Positions 8,546 to 16,643 of a stretch of DNA of 26,677 nt are shown piece by piece. Position 1 is the stretch's first letter. Each line of letters begins with the position of its first letter. Both the position numbers and the translations under genes were made by a program. Below the pieces are notes generated by a model. That model was not told where the DNA came from. It searched no databases and worked only from the letters and a program-made list of their open reading frames with translations. The DNA is from Bacteroidales bacterium UBA6229 (GTDB lineage: Bacteria; Bacteroidota; Bacteroidia; Bacteroidales; F082), in NCBI GenBank assembly GCA_002440975.1, contig DJWN01000139.1, positions 1 through 26,677 of the forward strand. The letters are read 5' to 3'.

Positions 8546-10108
8546 TCAATGTTTATGGGATTTGGGAATTCTGGCTTCATTGCGATACAGATGTATGGTT
8601 TCATTGGCGTTTATCGGATTTAGCCAATGAATCAACCGATCCAGGTTCCCGGGTTTAAAACTCTTTTCGTGCACCAATTGAGGCAGGTATTTTTTTACCG
8701 AATCAATCCTTGTTTCCAATTGTTTGTCCTGTACAAAAAACACAAAATCAGGTTGATGCTCTGCTTCCTTCCAGTTGTTTGTAACTGCCATTTCAACATA
8801 GGTGTTATCATCGAGCATGTATTCATATTTTGGCCAGTTGTGTCCGGTGTAAAACACTGGAGGGAACCGTAAAATATTACTGTTGATGTCTTCAAGAAAA
8901 AACTTCTTTGTTTGCGGATAATTCCTCAGATAACTCATTGATTCAACCCTGGCTTTCTTGCTGTACATTGGTGTTATGAGCATCAATAGGACGATGTTAA
9001 TAAACCAGAAAAAAGTCCAGAAACCTTTCTCCATTCGGATGTTTTTTTTCCAGAATTTCGATTTTGAGATAAAATCATCCCAACCAATCATGCCTAACAC
9101 AATAAACATGGGCACAATGGGAAAAATGAATCTTTCCTGTTTGTTGGGGAAAATCGAATGAAAAAACAGGAAAACAAAAACAGGGAGAAAAAGCAGGAAA
9201 TGCCGTTTCCAGTCTTTTAGAAAGCCAAAGATCAACATCACACTCACAGGCGGAATCATCAAACCAAACAATACCAGCCCAAAATGATACCATGGTGCAG
9301 TGTGGTAATCATAGGCATGATTCAGGTTGTAGGTAACATAGGCTATTAATTCGGCAAAAGGCTTTTTCCAGATGTAAAAATCAATAAATCCCTGAAAAAT
9401 AATGACCGAAATAAGAAAACCACCAGCTGTTGTTAGCATTCCTTTCCAGTTTTTCATCAGCAAAAGTGCTAAACCAATACCGCCGGTATAAAAAATTGTT
9501 TGGTATCTGACCGAAAATGCCAGGCCGAGAAAAAATCCTGCTACCAGAAATGAAGTTCGGTGATAGCCAGGTTCGTTTTTTTTACGAATCAATTCCTGCC
9601 TGAGGATAATCAAACTGCCATACATAAGAAATGGTACCGAAACCACCTCCACAAGGTTACGAACACTCAAAAAGGGCATAAACCAAAAAACAGCTAGCAG
9701 CAAGGCGACTTTGTAAGCGGTTTGTTTTTCAGTTAAAAGGCTGGCAATACGGTAGCCAAACGAAATCACTAGCAAAGAGAGCAAGGCGTGGATCAACCGG
9801 ACAAAGAGCATTATCCATTGCGGATTGGAGATGCCAAGCAGCTTCAGAAATCCCAAAAACAGATAATGAAAACCAACATAGAAAAAGCTGTGTCCTTCGG
9901 GGCCTGTATTTCCGTTTGTTCCTGGCAACCAGCCCTGAGAATCAAAACCATCCACCCACGATCCGGCAGCTTCAATCACCAGGAAATGATCATCGTGCAT
10001 ACCAAAACCTCTCGAAAACACAGCAGCGATCAAACGCAGAACTAAACCGATCACCATAATAAACAAAAAGGGGTGCTTTGTTTTGAAATGTTTAAATTGT
10101 TTAATCAT
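8546..10108 (-). CDS. GT22/Alg9-like polytopic membrane glycosyltransferase (GT-C)
   Basis: This 520-aa protein has a short basic N-terminus, about ten hydrophobic helices, and a soluble C-terminal tail from about residue 385. An acidic pair, D39-D40 in MHDDHF, sits in the first external loop, where GT-C enzymes hold their catalytic Asp. The stretch FPNKQERFIFP (320-330) matches the HKExRF(I/L)-type motif of the Alg9/PIG-B mannosyltransferase family (GT22). It probably adds a sugar from a polyprenyl-phosphate donor to an envelope glycan or glycolipid; donor and acceptor are inferred. The start is ATG at 10108. A TAnnTTTG box lies just upstream (10129-10136), so this gene probably leads a transcript that includes ligA. 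No sugar-biosynthesis genes adjoin it. Confidence 0.75.
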   Translation of the reverse strand: MIKQFKHFKTKHPFLFIMVIGLVLRLIAAVFSRGFGMHDDHFLVIEAAGSWVDGFDSQGWLPGTNGNTGPEGHSFFYVGFHYLFLGFLKLLGISNPQWIMLFVRLIHALLSLLVISFGYRIASLLTEKQTAYKVALLLAVFWFMPFLSVRNLVEVVSVPFLMYGSLIILRQELIRKKNEPGYHRTSFLVAGFFLGLAFSVRYQTIFYTGGIGLALLLMKNWKGMLTTAGGFLISVIIFQGFIDFYIWKKPFAELIAYVTYNLNHAYDYHTAPWYHFGLVLFGLMIPPVSVMLIFGFLKDWKRHFLLFLPVFVFLFFHSIFPNKQERFIFPIVPMFIVLGMIGWDDFISKSKFWKKNIRMEKGFWTFFWFINIVLLMLITPMYSKKARVESMSYLRNYPQTKKFFLEDINSNILRFPPVFYTGHNWPKYEYMLDDNTYVEMAVTNNWKEAEHQPDFVFFVQDKQLETRIDSVKKYLPQLVHEKSFKPGNLDRLIHWLNPINANETIHLYRNEARIPKSHKH

Positions 10109-10128
10109 GATGAAGTTGATTTAAGTCA

Positions 10129-10136
10129 CAAAAATA
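10129..10136 (-). promoter_or_regulatory. Candidate -7 box for the GT22-like gene and ligA
   Basis: Read on the minus strand this is TATTTTTG, a perfect TAnnTTTG match about 20 bases before the ATG at 10108. A TTTG lies only 11 bases further upstream, too close for a standard -33 box, so the call rests on the -7 element and its position. Confidence 0.45.
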
Positions 10137-10171
10137 TGATTTATCTTCAAAGTATTGTTTCTATCTGTAAA

Positions 10172-10762
10172 TTAACTGCTCGAATTGAGTAGTTTTTTTA
10201 CTAGGAAAAGATTGTGTTGCTTCTCTTTTTCGCGCAGGTTTTCGGCCGCAGCTGTAAAATATTGATGGTTTTCGAGAAATTCAATCTGAGTCTGATACCA
10301 TTCGGTGAGGTCGTCTGTAAAACCATCACGCAAAATCCATTCAAGGCGTAGTTTATGTGCAATGATGAAGTAATCAGCTCGTCCAAGGTAATCCAAATCG
10401 GCATCGCAAATTATTTTTGAAGCCAGATCAAAAGGCTTTTGAGGCATTTTGGTTGCAAGTATCAGTTCAGCAATGCGTATAATCTGATCTGTATTAAAAC
10501 CATGATCGAGTAAAATCCTTTTGGCAATCTCTACAGAAGCTTCTTCATGATTTTTTGGTGAAACTGTCATTCCGGTTTCATGCAATAGGGCAGCAGCGCG
10601 AATAAGCAGGGCTGTTTCTGTATCAATCCCGGTATGGCTGATCAATCGTTCGGCTGCTTCCAGCACATCCAGCGTATGTGCCAGGTTGTGATACAACCGC
10701 TGATCATCTTCGTGGGATAAAATGAGTTCCTCAATAGTATTTTTAAGGCTATTAAGTTGCAT
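10172..10762 (-). CDS. HD-superfamily predicted metal-dependent phosphohydrolase with HE in place of HD
   Basis: From the ATG at 10762 the protein has 196 aa; an upstream ATG at 10792 would add ten residues but deepen the overlap with the cyclase gene from 11 to 41 bases. It follows the pattern of small bacterial HD-domain proteins: YHNLAHTLDV (His29, first metal ligand), then LLHETG at 59-64 where the family normally has His-Asp, and a last acidic ligand in DADLDYLG (D120/D122). The HD motif is therefore His61-Glu62. Glu can still bind metal, so activity is possible but not assured. The substrate is unknown; nucleotides or cyclic nucleotides are plausible, given the adenylate cyclase directly upstream. 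The overlap suggests translational coupling with the cyclase. Confidence 0.75.
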   Translation of the reverse strand: MQLNSLKNTIEELILSHEDDQRLYHNLAHTLDVLEAAERLISHTGIDTETALLIRAAALLHETGMTVSPKNHEEASVEIAKRILLDHGFNTDQIIRIAELILATKMPQKPFDLASKIICDADLDYLGRADYFIIAHKLRLEWILRDGFTDDLTEWYQTQIEFLENHQYFTAAAENLREKEKQHNLFLVKKLLNSSS

Positions 10763-12566
10763 AATACGGGTTATTGTGGGCTTCAACGGCATAGATTTTC
10801 ACAGTTTTCAATCTGCCTTTCACCGTTACTTCGTCCAAATAAGTTATTTGATACTTGTTCTTATGTTCGAGGTAGTTATAGGTGGTCCCGGAAATGATGA
10901 TCTTTTCGCCAAAGATTCGTGTAAGCCCCTCGAGCCGGCTGGCAAGATTTACGGCATCTGACACCACCGTGCCTTCCATTCTTCCTTCGCCTCCAACCAT
11001 TCCTAAAATCAAACTGCCAGTATGAATTCCGGTGCCGGTTTCGATAGGTTGTTTGCCTTGATCAATTAATTGAAGATTGAAGGTTTTGAGACAGTTTTGC
11101 ATCTCGCGGGCAGCATCAATGGCATGCTCGGGACACTCTTCAAAAAGTGCCATGATCGAATCTCCGATAAATTTGTCGATAAATCCGTGATGCTTATGGA
11201 TTATCGGCTCCATATGTTGCAGATAGGAATTCAGAAAATCAAAGTTTTCTTTGGGACTTAATTGTTCCGAAAGACTTGTAAATGACTTGATATCAACAAA
11301 TAACACCGTCATTATTTTCTGAATCTGATCACCAACTTTTACTTCTGTAATACTCTGTTTGCCCAAAAGATGAAGAAACTGTACCGGAACAAATCGTTGA
11401 TTTGCCATAGTATTTTGCTGTAACTGCTTAATATTGTTTGTGATGCGACTAGCCATTTCATTGTATCCCATAGCAAGCTCGCCAAACTCGTCCGTGGTTC
11501 GAACGATCGTTAACTGGCCCAGCTCCTGTTCACCTGTTTGTTGCATCTTCTTGATGATTTCAGATACAGGTATGATGATGCTTTTATTGGTCCAGCTTAC
11601 AAAAAAGAACAGATAGATGATGCTGATTAAAATGCCCGAAAAAATTCCTACAAACATTAATATACTGTCTATTGCATTGACGTAGAAAAGGTTAGAATTA
11701 TATAGCATTTCTGTTTGGTCAATGATAGGCAGGTATTTTCCAAAAAGAACTTTGGCTTGATCACTTGAAGGCGAATGGTCAAAGCTTGTGTGAATATTAC
11801 TGATACTAAATGAGATGTAAAATATAACGATCACTAATGGGAGAAGCGTTGTCATGATACTATTGACCCATAGGCGATGTATCAGATGATTTTTAGGTTT
11901 GTTAATCGGGCTTTTGTAGAGACTTACCGAATCATAAACTATTTCGAGGTACTTAAATCTTACCCTGAAGCGGAACCAGAAATACATAAAAAATACTGAA
12001 AGAAAGGAAGCAAAAGTTGCGATAAAAAAGAACTGACGATAGAATTGTTTGCTTGCTTCGCTGTCGATAGCATTGTAGAATACCTGAAATCCTATGATTG
12101 TTAGTGTAATAATAAACCCAAGTGCAAGGATTCCACTATTAATTATCGGAACATACAACAGCCATTTTCTACAGAAATTGAGCAATGCTTCTGAGGGTGG
12201 TTTATTTTTTCTTTTTAGCCTGAAAAAACGTTGAAAGGGGGCATTAAAAGCAAATCCTAATAGCAGACTAAACAACATCATTCTAAAGAGAAGGCTGACG
12301 GATTTTCCAAAGCGTTTATCCTGTTCGCTGGCCTTGATTTCCCATTGCTTTGTGTTGTTGTTATTTATTGCTAATGAATCAGTTGTGAGAATTTCTTCCG
12401 TGCTATTTTTTGGGTCGGTTGAGGGAATTCCACGTTCTTCTATCCAATAAGGGACGTATTTAAAAAGCATGATCAGCGAAACAGGGAAAACCAATAGAAG
12501 AAAAAGCAACAGACTCACCAGATAAATTCTGAGTGCAAAAAAAGCCGGTTTCCGTTTTGTATTCAA
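10752..12566 (-). CDS. Membrane-bound class III adenylate cyclase with probable HAMP region
   Basis: This 604-aa protein makes a cyclic nucleotide, most likely cAMP. Hydrophobic helices occur at about 12-36, 90-110, 140-165, 178-200, 235-258 and 300-325. A HAMP-like linker follows (about 325-385, with TTDEFGELAMGYNEM), then a class III cyclase domain (415-595). The metal aspartates are D425 (FVDIKSFT) and D469 (FIGDS). K465 and T533 fall at the purine-specifying positions, and N540 and R544 at the transition-state positions. All needed residues are present. Lys/Thr is the class IIIb pairing, known for bicarbonate-responsive adenylate cyclases. The start is a TTG at 12566; the next ATG (codon 33) would remove the first helix. 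It begins 10 bases after the arginine deiminase stop and overlaps the HD gene by 11 bases. Its input signal is unknown. Confidence 0.88.
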   Translation of the reverse strand: MNTKRKPAFFALRIYLVSLLLFLLLVFPVSLIMLFKYVPYWIEERGIPSTDPKNSTEEILTTDSLAINNNNTKQWEIKASEQDKRFGKSVSLLFRMMLFSLLLGFAFNAPFQRFFRLKRKNKPPSEALLNFCRKWLLYVPIINSGILALGFIITLTIIGFQVFYNAIDSEASKQFYRQFFFIATFASFLSVFFMYFWFRFRVRFKYLEIVYDSVSLYKSPINKPKNHLIHRLWVNSIMTTLLPLVIVIFYISFSISNIHTSFDHSPSSDQAKVLFGKYLPIIDQTEMLYNSNLFYVNAIDSILMFVGIFSGILISIIYLFFFVSWTNKSIIIPVSEIIKKMQQTGEQELGQLTIVRTTDEFGELAMGYNEMASRITNNIKQLQQNTMANQRFVPVQFLHLLGKQSITEVKVGDQIQKIMTVLFVDIKSFTSLSEQLSPKENFDFLNSYLQHMEPIIHKHHGFIDKFIGDSIMALFEECPEHAIDAAREMQNCLKTFNLQLIDQGKQPIETGTGIHTGSLILGMVGGEGRMEGTVVSDAVNLASRLEGLTRIFGEKIIISGTTYNYLEHKNKYQITYLDEVTVKGRLKTVKIYAVEAHNNPYYAT

Positions 12567-12576
12567 AATAAGTATG

Positions 12577-13836
12577 TTACCAATCTACTCCTTTACGACT
12601 TATTGGCATGGTCATGCATCGTGCGCCGCCACCCCCGCGCGAAAGCTCATCACCCTCAATCGTGATGACATATTGAGAATAATTTGCCAGATCAACTTTA
12701 TTCCGGATCACATCTTTTGCTTTGACTATTTCATAGCCATGCTGATTAAGTGCATCCATTGTATAAGTGTTTCTCCCATAGCCGATTACCTTTCCTGGTG
12801 CAATTGCAAAAAAGTTTGCACCGCTTTGCCATTGCTCGCGTTCCATGATGTAGGTGTCTCTTTTGCCTCCGCATAATACCGGCTCCAGATCCATTCCCAG
12901 TTTTTTTAAGGCATCAAGCATATTTTTTTCTTCTCTGATCTGAAGTACCTTATTGTCTTCAATTACAATGTGAATTGTCAGGTGTCGGGATGAATGCATT
13001 ATAAGTGGTTCAAAAATCATGCATTTGTCTTTGTCAAGAAATGTAAACACCATATCAAGATGGATAAAAGATTCAGGTTGGTAGGGCAATTCCTGAAGAA
13101 TCAGATGTTTGGTTCCGGGCTTGGTTTTTAGGTATTCCAGCAGGGCATCTATTCCCTGACTACTGGTTCGTCCGCTAATTCCGCTGAGGTAAATGTCGTC
13201 TCGTGCAATTAAAACATCACCTCCTTCGATAGTTCCTTTTCCACTTTTATCGAATCGCTTTACGGGATTTACGGTTTGGGTGCTAAAGGCAGAATGATAA
13301 TCAAAAATTGCTTCCATTATCAATGCTTCGCGTTCACGAACTTTGCTGGCCATATGACTAATCATCACCTTGTCGTTCATGGAGAATGAAGCATCTCTGG
13401 TGAAGAAAAAATTTGGCAATGGATGCAACGAAAATCTTTCATTATCAAGGTACTTCGTAAGCGTATCCTTGCGCATTTCAGCCCCTTCGATTAGTTGGGA
13501 AGCTAAGTCTTCGTCAGACAGGCTGCCGATTAAGGAACAGGCTTCTTCAGTAGATTCATGTTTGCAGATACGACTGATTAGGCTGGCTTTTACTTTCTCA
13601 TTTCGAAGGATGTCGTTCAACAAATCTTTTACATCAAAAACACGGGCAACTTTCTCGAGCACTGCCTTAAACTCATTGTATTCGGGCAAGGCAACACTCA
13701 GATTCAATATGTCACTGTAAAGTGCCCTTGCGGCGTTTTCAGGAGTCATATTTTCTACTTCCGGACCGGGCGTATGAATGATAACAGCTTCCAGTTCACC
13801 GATTTCTGATTGAATGTTTACATTGATCTTTTCCAT
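12577..13836 (-). CDS. arcA: Arginine deiminase
   Basis: It hydrolyses L-arginine to citrulline and ammonia in the cytoplasm. From the ATG at 13836 the length is 419 aa, normal for ArcA. The catalytic set is complete: D148 (FTRDAS), E204 (IEGGD), H259 and D261 (FIHLDM), and nucleophile C407 in the C-terminal GGGGARCMT segment. A GTG at 13881 would add 15 residues, but those bases coincide with a perfect TAnnTTTG promoter box (13881-13888), so the ATG is the better start. No ornithine carbamoyltransferase, carbamate kinase or arginine/ornithine antiporter is in the window, so the usual arcABCD pathway operon is not present here. The cyclase gene follows after 10 bases. Confidence 0.95.
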   Translation of the reverse strand: MEKINVNIQSEIGELEAVIIHTPGPEVENMTPENAARALYSDILNLSVALPEYNEFKAVLEKVARVFDVKDLLNDILRNEKVKASLISRICKHESTEEACSLIGSLSDEDLASQLIEGAEMRKDTLTKYLDNERFSLHPLPNFFFTRDASFSMNDKVMISHMASKVREREALIMEAIFDYHSAFSTQTVNPVKRFDKSGKGTIEGGDVLIARDDIYLSGISGRTSSQGIDALLEYLKTKPGTKHLILQELPYQPESFIHLDMVFTFLDKDKCMIFEPLIMHSSRHLTIHIVIEDNKVLQIREEKNMLDALKKLGMDLEPVLCGGKRDTYIMEREQWQSGANFFAIAPGKVIGYGRNTYTMDALNQHGYEIVKAKDVIRNKVDLANYSQYVITIEGDELSRGGGGARCMTMPISRKGVDW

Positions 13837-13880
13837 TGATATTGCGTGCTTAGTTAAATTTTGATCTGCCGAAAGTTGCA

Positions 13881-13888
13881 CAAAAGTA
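13881..13888 (-). promoter_or_regulatory. Candidate -7 promoter box for arcA, cyclase and HD genes
   Basis: On the minus strand this reads TACTTTTG, a perfect TAnnTTTG match about 45 bases before the ATG at 13836. No gene boundary further down has room for a separate promoter before 10172, so it may drive all three genes. It also argues against the GTG start at 13881. Confidence 0.5.
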
Positions 13889-13956
13889 GCTTAAAATAGC
13901 CAATATTGCTTAATAAATCTACATGCTTCTTATCTGTTCGGGCAATCAGCACCTAT

Positions 13957-14454
13957 TCAAATCTCTCCTTCGAACTGGATTAAATGATAGCTATTGCCCG
14001 AAAAATCGAGGAATTTTCTAAAATCGTGTGTTGCTATCACCAGGGTAGCTGTATTCTGATTGGGGTGAAAGCTGATTTTTTCATGATCCATTAACGCCTT
14101 ATCAATGAACACGATCACGTGATTTTCCTTGTCGTTGATAAGACCGAACGGAGAAACACTGCCTGGTTGAAGGCCCAGGTAATTCAGCATTCGCTTTTCT
14201 GAGGCAAAACTTAATTTTCCTTGTTTAAGAAGTAATTCAAGTTGTCTGATATTGAGCTGTTTGAGGTATGAAAAGATTACCAAATAATGTTTGTTTCCTT
14301 TGTGATTTCTGAAAAACAGATTCTTACAGTGTATGGCTTCAATATCAGCCCAGTAGGGTAGGGCGTCTTCTACCGTAGGGGCTGCAGGATGTTCGTACTT
14401 TTCGAATGTAATACCTAATTCATCAAGTGTTTTGTAAACCATTTCAGGATTCAT
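13957..14454 (-). CDS. YbaK/ProX-type prolyl-tRNA deacylase
   Basis: This 165-aa single-domain protein belongs to the YbaK/aminoacyl-tRNA-associated family. Members hydrolyse mischarged tRNAs, chiefly Ala- or Cys-tRNA(Pro), in trans. The family lysine is K44 in HCKNLFFRN, and the GxVSPFGL-type strand appears as GSVSPFGLIND near 97-107. It matches the stand-alone ProXp-ala/PrdX subgroup better than EbsC-type proteins because of the CKNLFFRNHKG segment. Which error it corrects cannot be settled here. It starts at ATG 14454, just beyond the rho terminator, and is followed by the arcA promoter region, so it is probably its own unit or read through from rho. Confidence 0.82.
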   Translation of the reverse strand: MNPEMVYKTLDELGITFEKYEHPAAPTVEDALPYWADIEAIHCKNLFFRNHKGNKHYLVIFSYLKQLNIRQLELLLKQGKLSFASEKRMLNYLGLQPGSVSPFGLINDKENHVIVFIDKALMDHEKISFHPNQNTATLVIATHDFRKFLDFSGNSYHLIQFEGEI

Positions 14455-14496
14455 ATCATATTTTTTTCAGCAATTTTAAGATTTTATTGTCATAAA

Positions 14497-14527
14497 ACAA
14501 AAAAGCTGCCAGCCAGGGCCGACAGCT
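14497..14527 (-). terminator. Intrinsic terminator downstream of rho
   Basis: On the minus strand the RNA would form a stem from AGCTG...CAGCT arms of about 10 base pairs (14504-14527, with a few G-U pairs and a tight loop). Six U residues follow (14499-14504), then a T-rich stretch. It lies 24 bases after the rho stop and before the deacylase start. Confidence 0.8.
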
Positions 14528-14551
14528 CATAAATATTTCGAATTGATTCGA

Positions 14552-16384
14552 TTAGCTATTCATAGAAATCAGAAACTCTTCGTTTGTTTGCGTAAAGCGC
14601 ATTTTGTCTTTCAGAAATTCCATGGCTTCTATAGGATTCATATCCGAGAGGTGGTTTCTGAGCACCCAAATCCTTTGCATGGCTTCCTTGTCGATGAGTA
14701 AATCTTCGCGACGAGTGCTGGACGACACTATATCGATAGCCGGCCAGATGCGTTTGTTCGAAAGCCTGCGATCGAGTTGTAATTCCATATTACCGGTTCC
14801 TTTGAACTCTTCAAAGATCACTTCATCCATTTTTGAACCCGTGTCAATCAGTGCGGTGGCGATAATTGTAAGCGAACCGCCATTTTCTATTTTACGTGCT
14901 GCACCAAAAAATCTCTTTGGTTTTTGGAGTGCGTTGGCTTCAACACCTCCGCTGAGCACCTTGCCCGAAGCGGGTGAAACGGTGTTGTATGCCCTGGCCA
15001 ACCGTGTGATAGAGTCTAAAAGTATTACGACATCATGTCCGCATTCGGTAAGTCTTTTTGCTTTTTCGAGCACGATATTAGCGATTTTCACATGTTTGTC
15101 GGCAGGCTCGTCAAAAGTTGATGAAATCACTTCTGCATTCACACTGCGTGCCATATCTGTAACTTCTTCCGGACGTTCGTCAATGAGTAAGATTATCAGA
15201 TAAACCTCCGGATGATTGCTGGCGATGGCATTGGCTACCTCTTTCAGTAACACTGTTTTACCTGTTTTAGGCTGGGCAACGATTAGTCCGCGCTGGCCTT
15301 TGCCTATTGGGGCAAACATATCCATAATCCTGGTGGACATGGTGTTTTCTTTGTGGCCGGTGAGGGTAAACTTTTCTTCAGGAAAAAGTGGGGTGAGGTA
15401 ATCAAAAGGAATCCGGTCGCGCACTTCTTCGGGCGATCTGCCATTGATCATATCCACTTTGATCAGCGGGAAATATTTTTCGCCTTCTTTGGGCGGACGA
15501 ATTGTACCTTTGATGGTATCCCCTGTTTTTAGCCCAAATAGCTTAATCTGCGATTGGGATACATAAATATCATCAGGAGAGTTGAGGTAATTATAATCTG
15601 AAGAACGCATAAAACCATAGCCATCGGGCATGATTTCTAAAACACCTTCAGCATCCACAATTCCTTCAAACTCAAATTTGTATTCTTCTCTTTTTGGTTT
15701 TGAAGCTTCTTTGAATAAATCCTTTTTTTGATCTCGCGACTGATAATTTTCTCTGTTTTGCCTTGGTTCCTGATTTCTTTGATCAAGACTTTGCTTTTGA
15801 GGAGGCCGGTTGCGTGTTTGATCGTCCTCGGTCTTTTGCAAAACTCTGGTACTTGCTACCGGTTCAGCTGTTGCTGCAATGGATTCGTTTTCCAATGGGG
15901 TGATTGAGGCAGGTTTTGTAATGCGAGGTCTGCGTTCGCGATTGTCGTTTTTATCCTTTGCCTGATCAGTTTCAACCGGTTTGGTTTGGTTTTGGTCCTC
16001 TGCTTTTGGCTTTATCTCAGAAGTAGCTGTTTTGATTTTAGGACTTTCAACTTCTTTTTTAGGTTGCTCTGCTGTAGGCTTTGGTTCTTGTTTTTGTTGT
16101 GTTTCTGCTTTTATTGCCACTTCCTTTTTCGATTGCGCTGAGGCTTTATTCTCCTGAGGTTTTCGGCTACCTGTTTTTTTTGTTTCCTGCTTTGTTTGCT
16201 TTGGTTTTTCTTTGGGAACAGATTTCTCTTTCTCAGCTTTGTGCGGTATAAGTGCTTGCTGATCAAGAATTTTGTAGATTAAATCTTGTTTTAGTAGTTT
16301 TTCTACTTTGGGAATTTCCAGTTCCTTTGCAATTTCTCTTAATTCCCCTACAAGCTTATTATTAAGCTCAATAATGTCGTACAT
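14552..16384 (-). CDS. rho: Transcription termination factor Rho with long disordered insertion
   Basis: Rho is the hexameric RNA-dependent ATPase that ends transcription. At 610 aa it is much longer than the about 420 aa of E. coli Rho. A Rho-N helical domain covers about 1-47. Residues 50-235 are low-complexity, rich in Lys, Gln, Glu, Pro, Asn and Arg. The cold-shock-type RNA-binding fold covers 240-315 (DGYGFMR at 254-260). The ATPase has Walker A QPKTGKT at 371-377, Walker B VILLD at 453-457 and the SGKVLSGGVE loop at 473-482, all intact. Rho of Bacteroides thetaiotaomicron is known to have such an insertion, which drives condensate formation; the same role here is inference. A good promoter lies upstream, with a leader of about 130 bases. 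Confidence 0.97.
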   Translation of the reverse strand: MYDIIELNNKLVGELREIAKELEIPKVEKLLKQDLIYKILDQQALIPHKAEKEKSVPKEKPKQTKQETKKTGSRKPQENKASAQSKKEVAIKAETQQKQEPKPTAEQPKKEVESPKIKTATSEIKPKAEDQNQTKPVETDQAKDKNDNRERRPRITKPASITPLENESIAATAEPVASTRVLQKTEDDQTRNRPPQKQSLDQRNQEPRQNRENYQSRDQKKDLFKEASKPKREEYKFEFEGIVDAEGVLEIMPDGYGFMRSSDYNYLNSPDDIYVSQSQIKLFGLKTGDTIKGTIRPPKEGEKYFPLIKVDMINGRSPEEVRDRIPFDYLTPLFPEEKFTLTGHKENTMSTRIMDMFAPIGKGQRGLIVAQPKTGKTVLLKEVANAIASNHPEVYLIILLIDERPEEVTDMARSVNAEVISSTFDEPADKHVKIANIVLEKAKRLTECGHDVVILLDSITRLARAYNTVSPASGKVLSGGVEANALQKPKRFFGAARKIENGGSLTIIATALIDTGSKMDEVIFEEFKGTGNMELQLDRRLSNKRIWPAIDIVSSSTRREDLLIDKEAMQRIWVLRNHLSDMNPIEAMEFLKDKMRFTQTNEEFLISMNS

Positions 16385-16455
16385 TGTGATAATGTTTTAG
16401 TCAGTAAAAAATTTATGGGTGTGTTAAAAAATCCTCGGATAATTGTAACGCGGCG

Positions 16456-16469
16456 TATAAGAACTTATA
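16456..16469. repeat. Short dyad in the rho leader
   Basis: TATAAG and CTTATA form perfect inverted arms of six bases around AA, inside the untranslated leader of rho and 72 bases before its start codon. The 2-base loop is too small for a stable RNA hairpin without opening a pair, so a protein site or chance are the main readings. Confidence 0.35.
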
Positions 16470-16523
16470 TCTCTAAGTGCCTAGATTTATGTGAAATGAT
16501 TTGGGATTTCCAATAAAGCGTTG

Positions 16524-16555
16524 CAAATGTAGTTAAGTTTTGAATATTGACCAAA
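16524..16555 (-). promoter_or_regulatory. Promoter of rho (TTTG-N20-TACATTTG)
   Basis: On the minus strand a TTTG -33 box (16552-16555) and a perfect TAnnTTTG -7 box, TACATTTG (16524-16531), are separated by 20 bases, the normal spacing for the Bacteroidota primary sigma factor. Transcription would start near 16517, leaving a leader of about 130 bases before the rho ATG at 16384. This is the best-formed promoter in the window. Confidence 0.75.
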
Positions 16556-16613
16556 TTTTTTCGAAAAAACACCTGAAAGTTCAATTGGACAACGTAAAAA
16601 ATGCCGGATTCTG

Positions 16614-16621
16614 TATCTTTG
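16614..16621 (+). promoter_or_regulatory. -7 box for the DUF4293 gene
   Basis: TATCTTTG is a perfect TAnnTTTG match 22 bases before the ATG at 16644, so the leader would be short. The -33 box is not clear; a TTGG at 16585-16588 is slightly too far. It is divergent from the rho promoter. Confidence 0.55.
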
Positions 16622-16643
16622 CCGCAATATAATATGAAATATC

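Noticed and set aside
13837..13881. GTG start for arcA adding 15 residues
   Set aside because: The added bases coincide with a perfect -7 promoter box, and the ATG at 13836 gives the standard ArcA N-terminus.
14604..15203. 199-codon plus-strand ORF antisense to rho
   Set aside because: It lies wholly within the conserved ATPase part of rho, and its product has no recognisable family or topology; it is a shadow frame.
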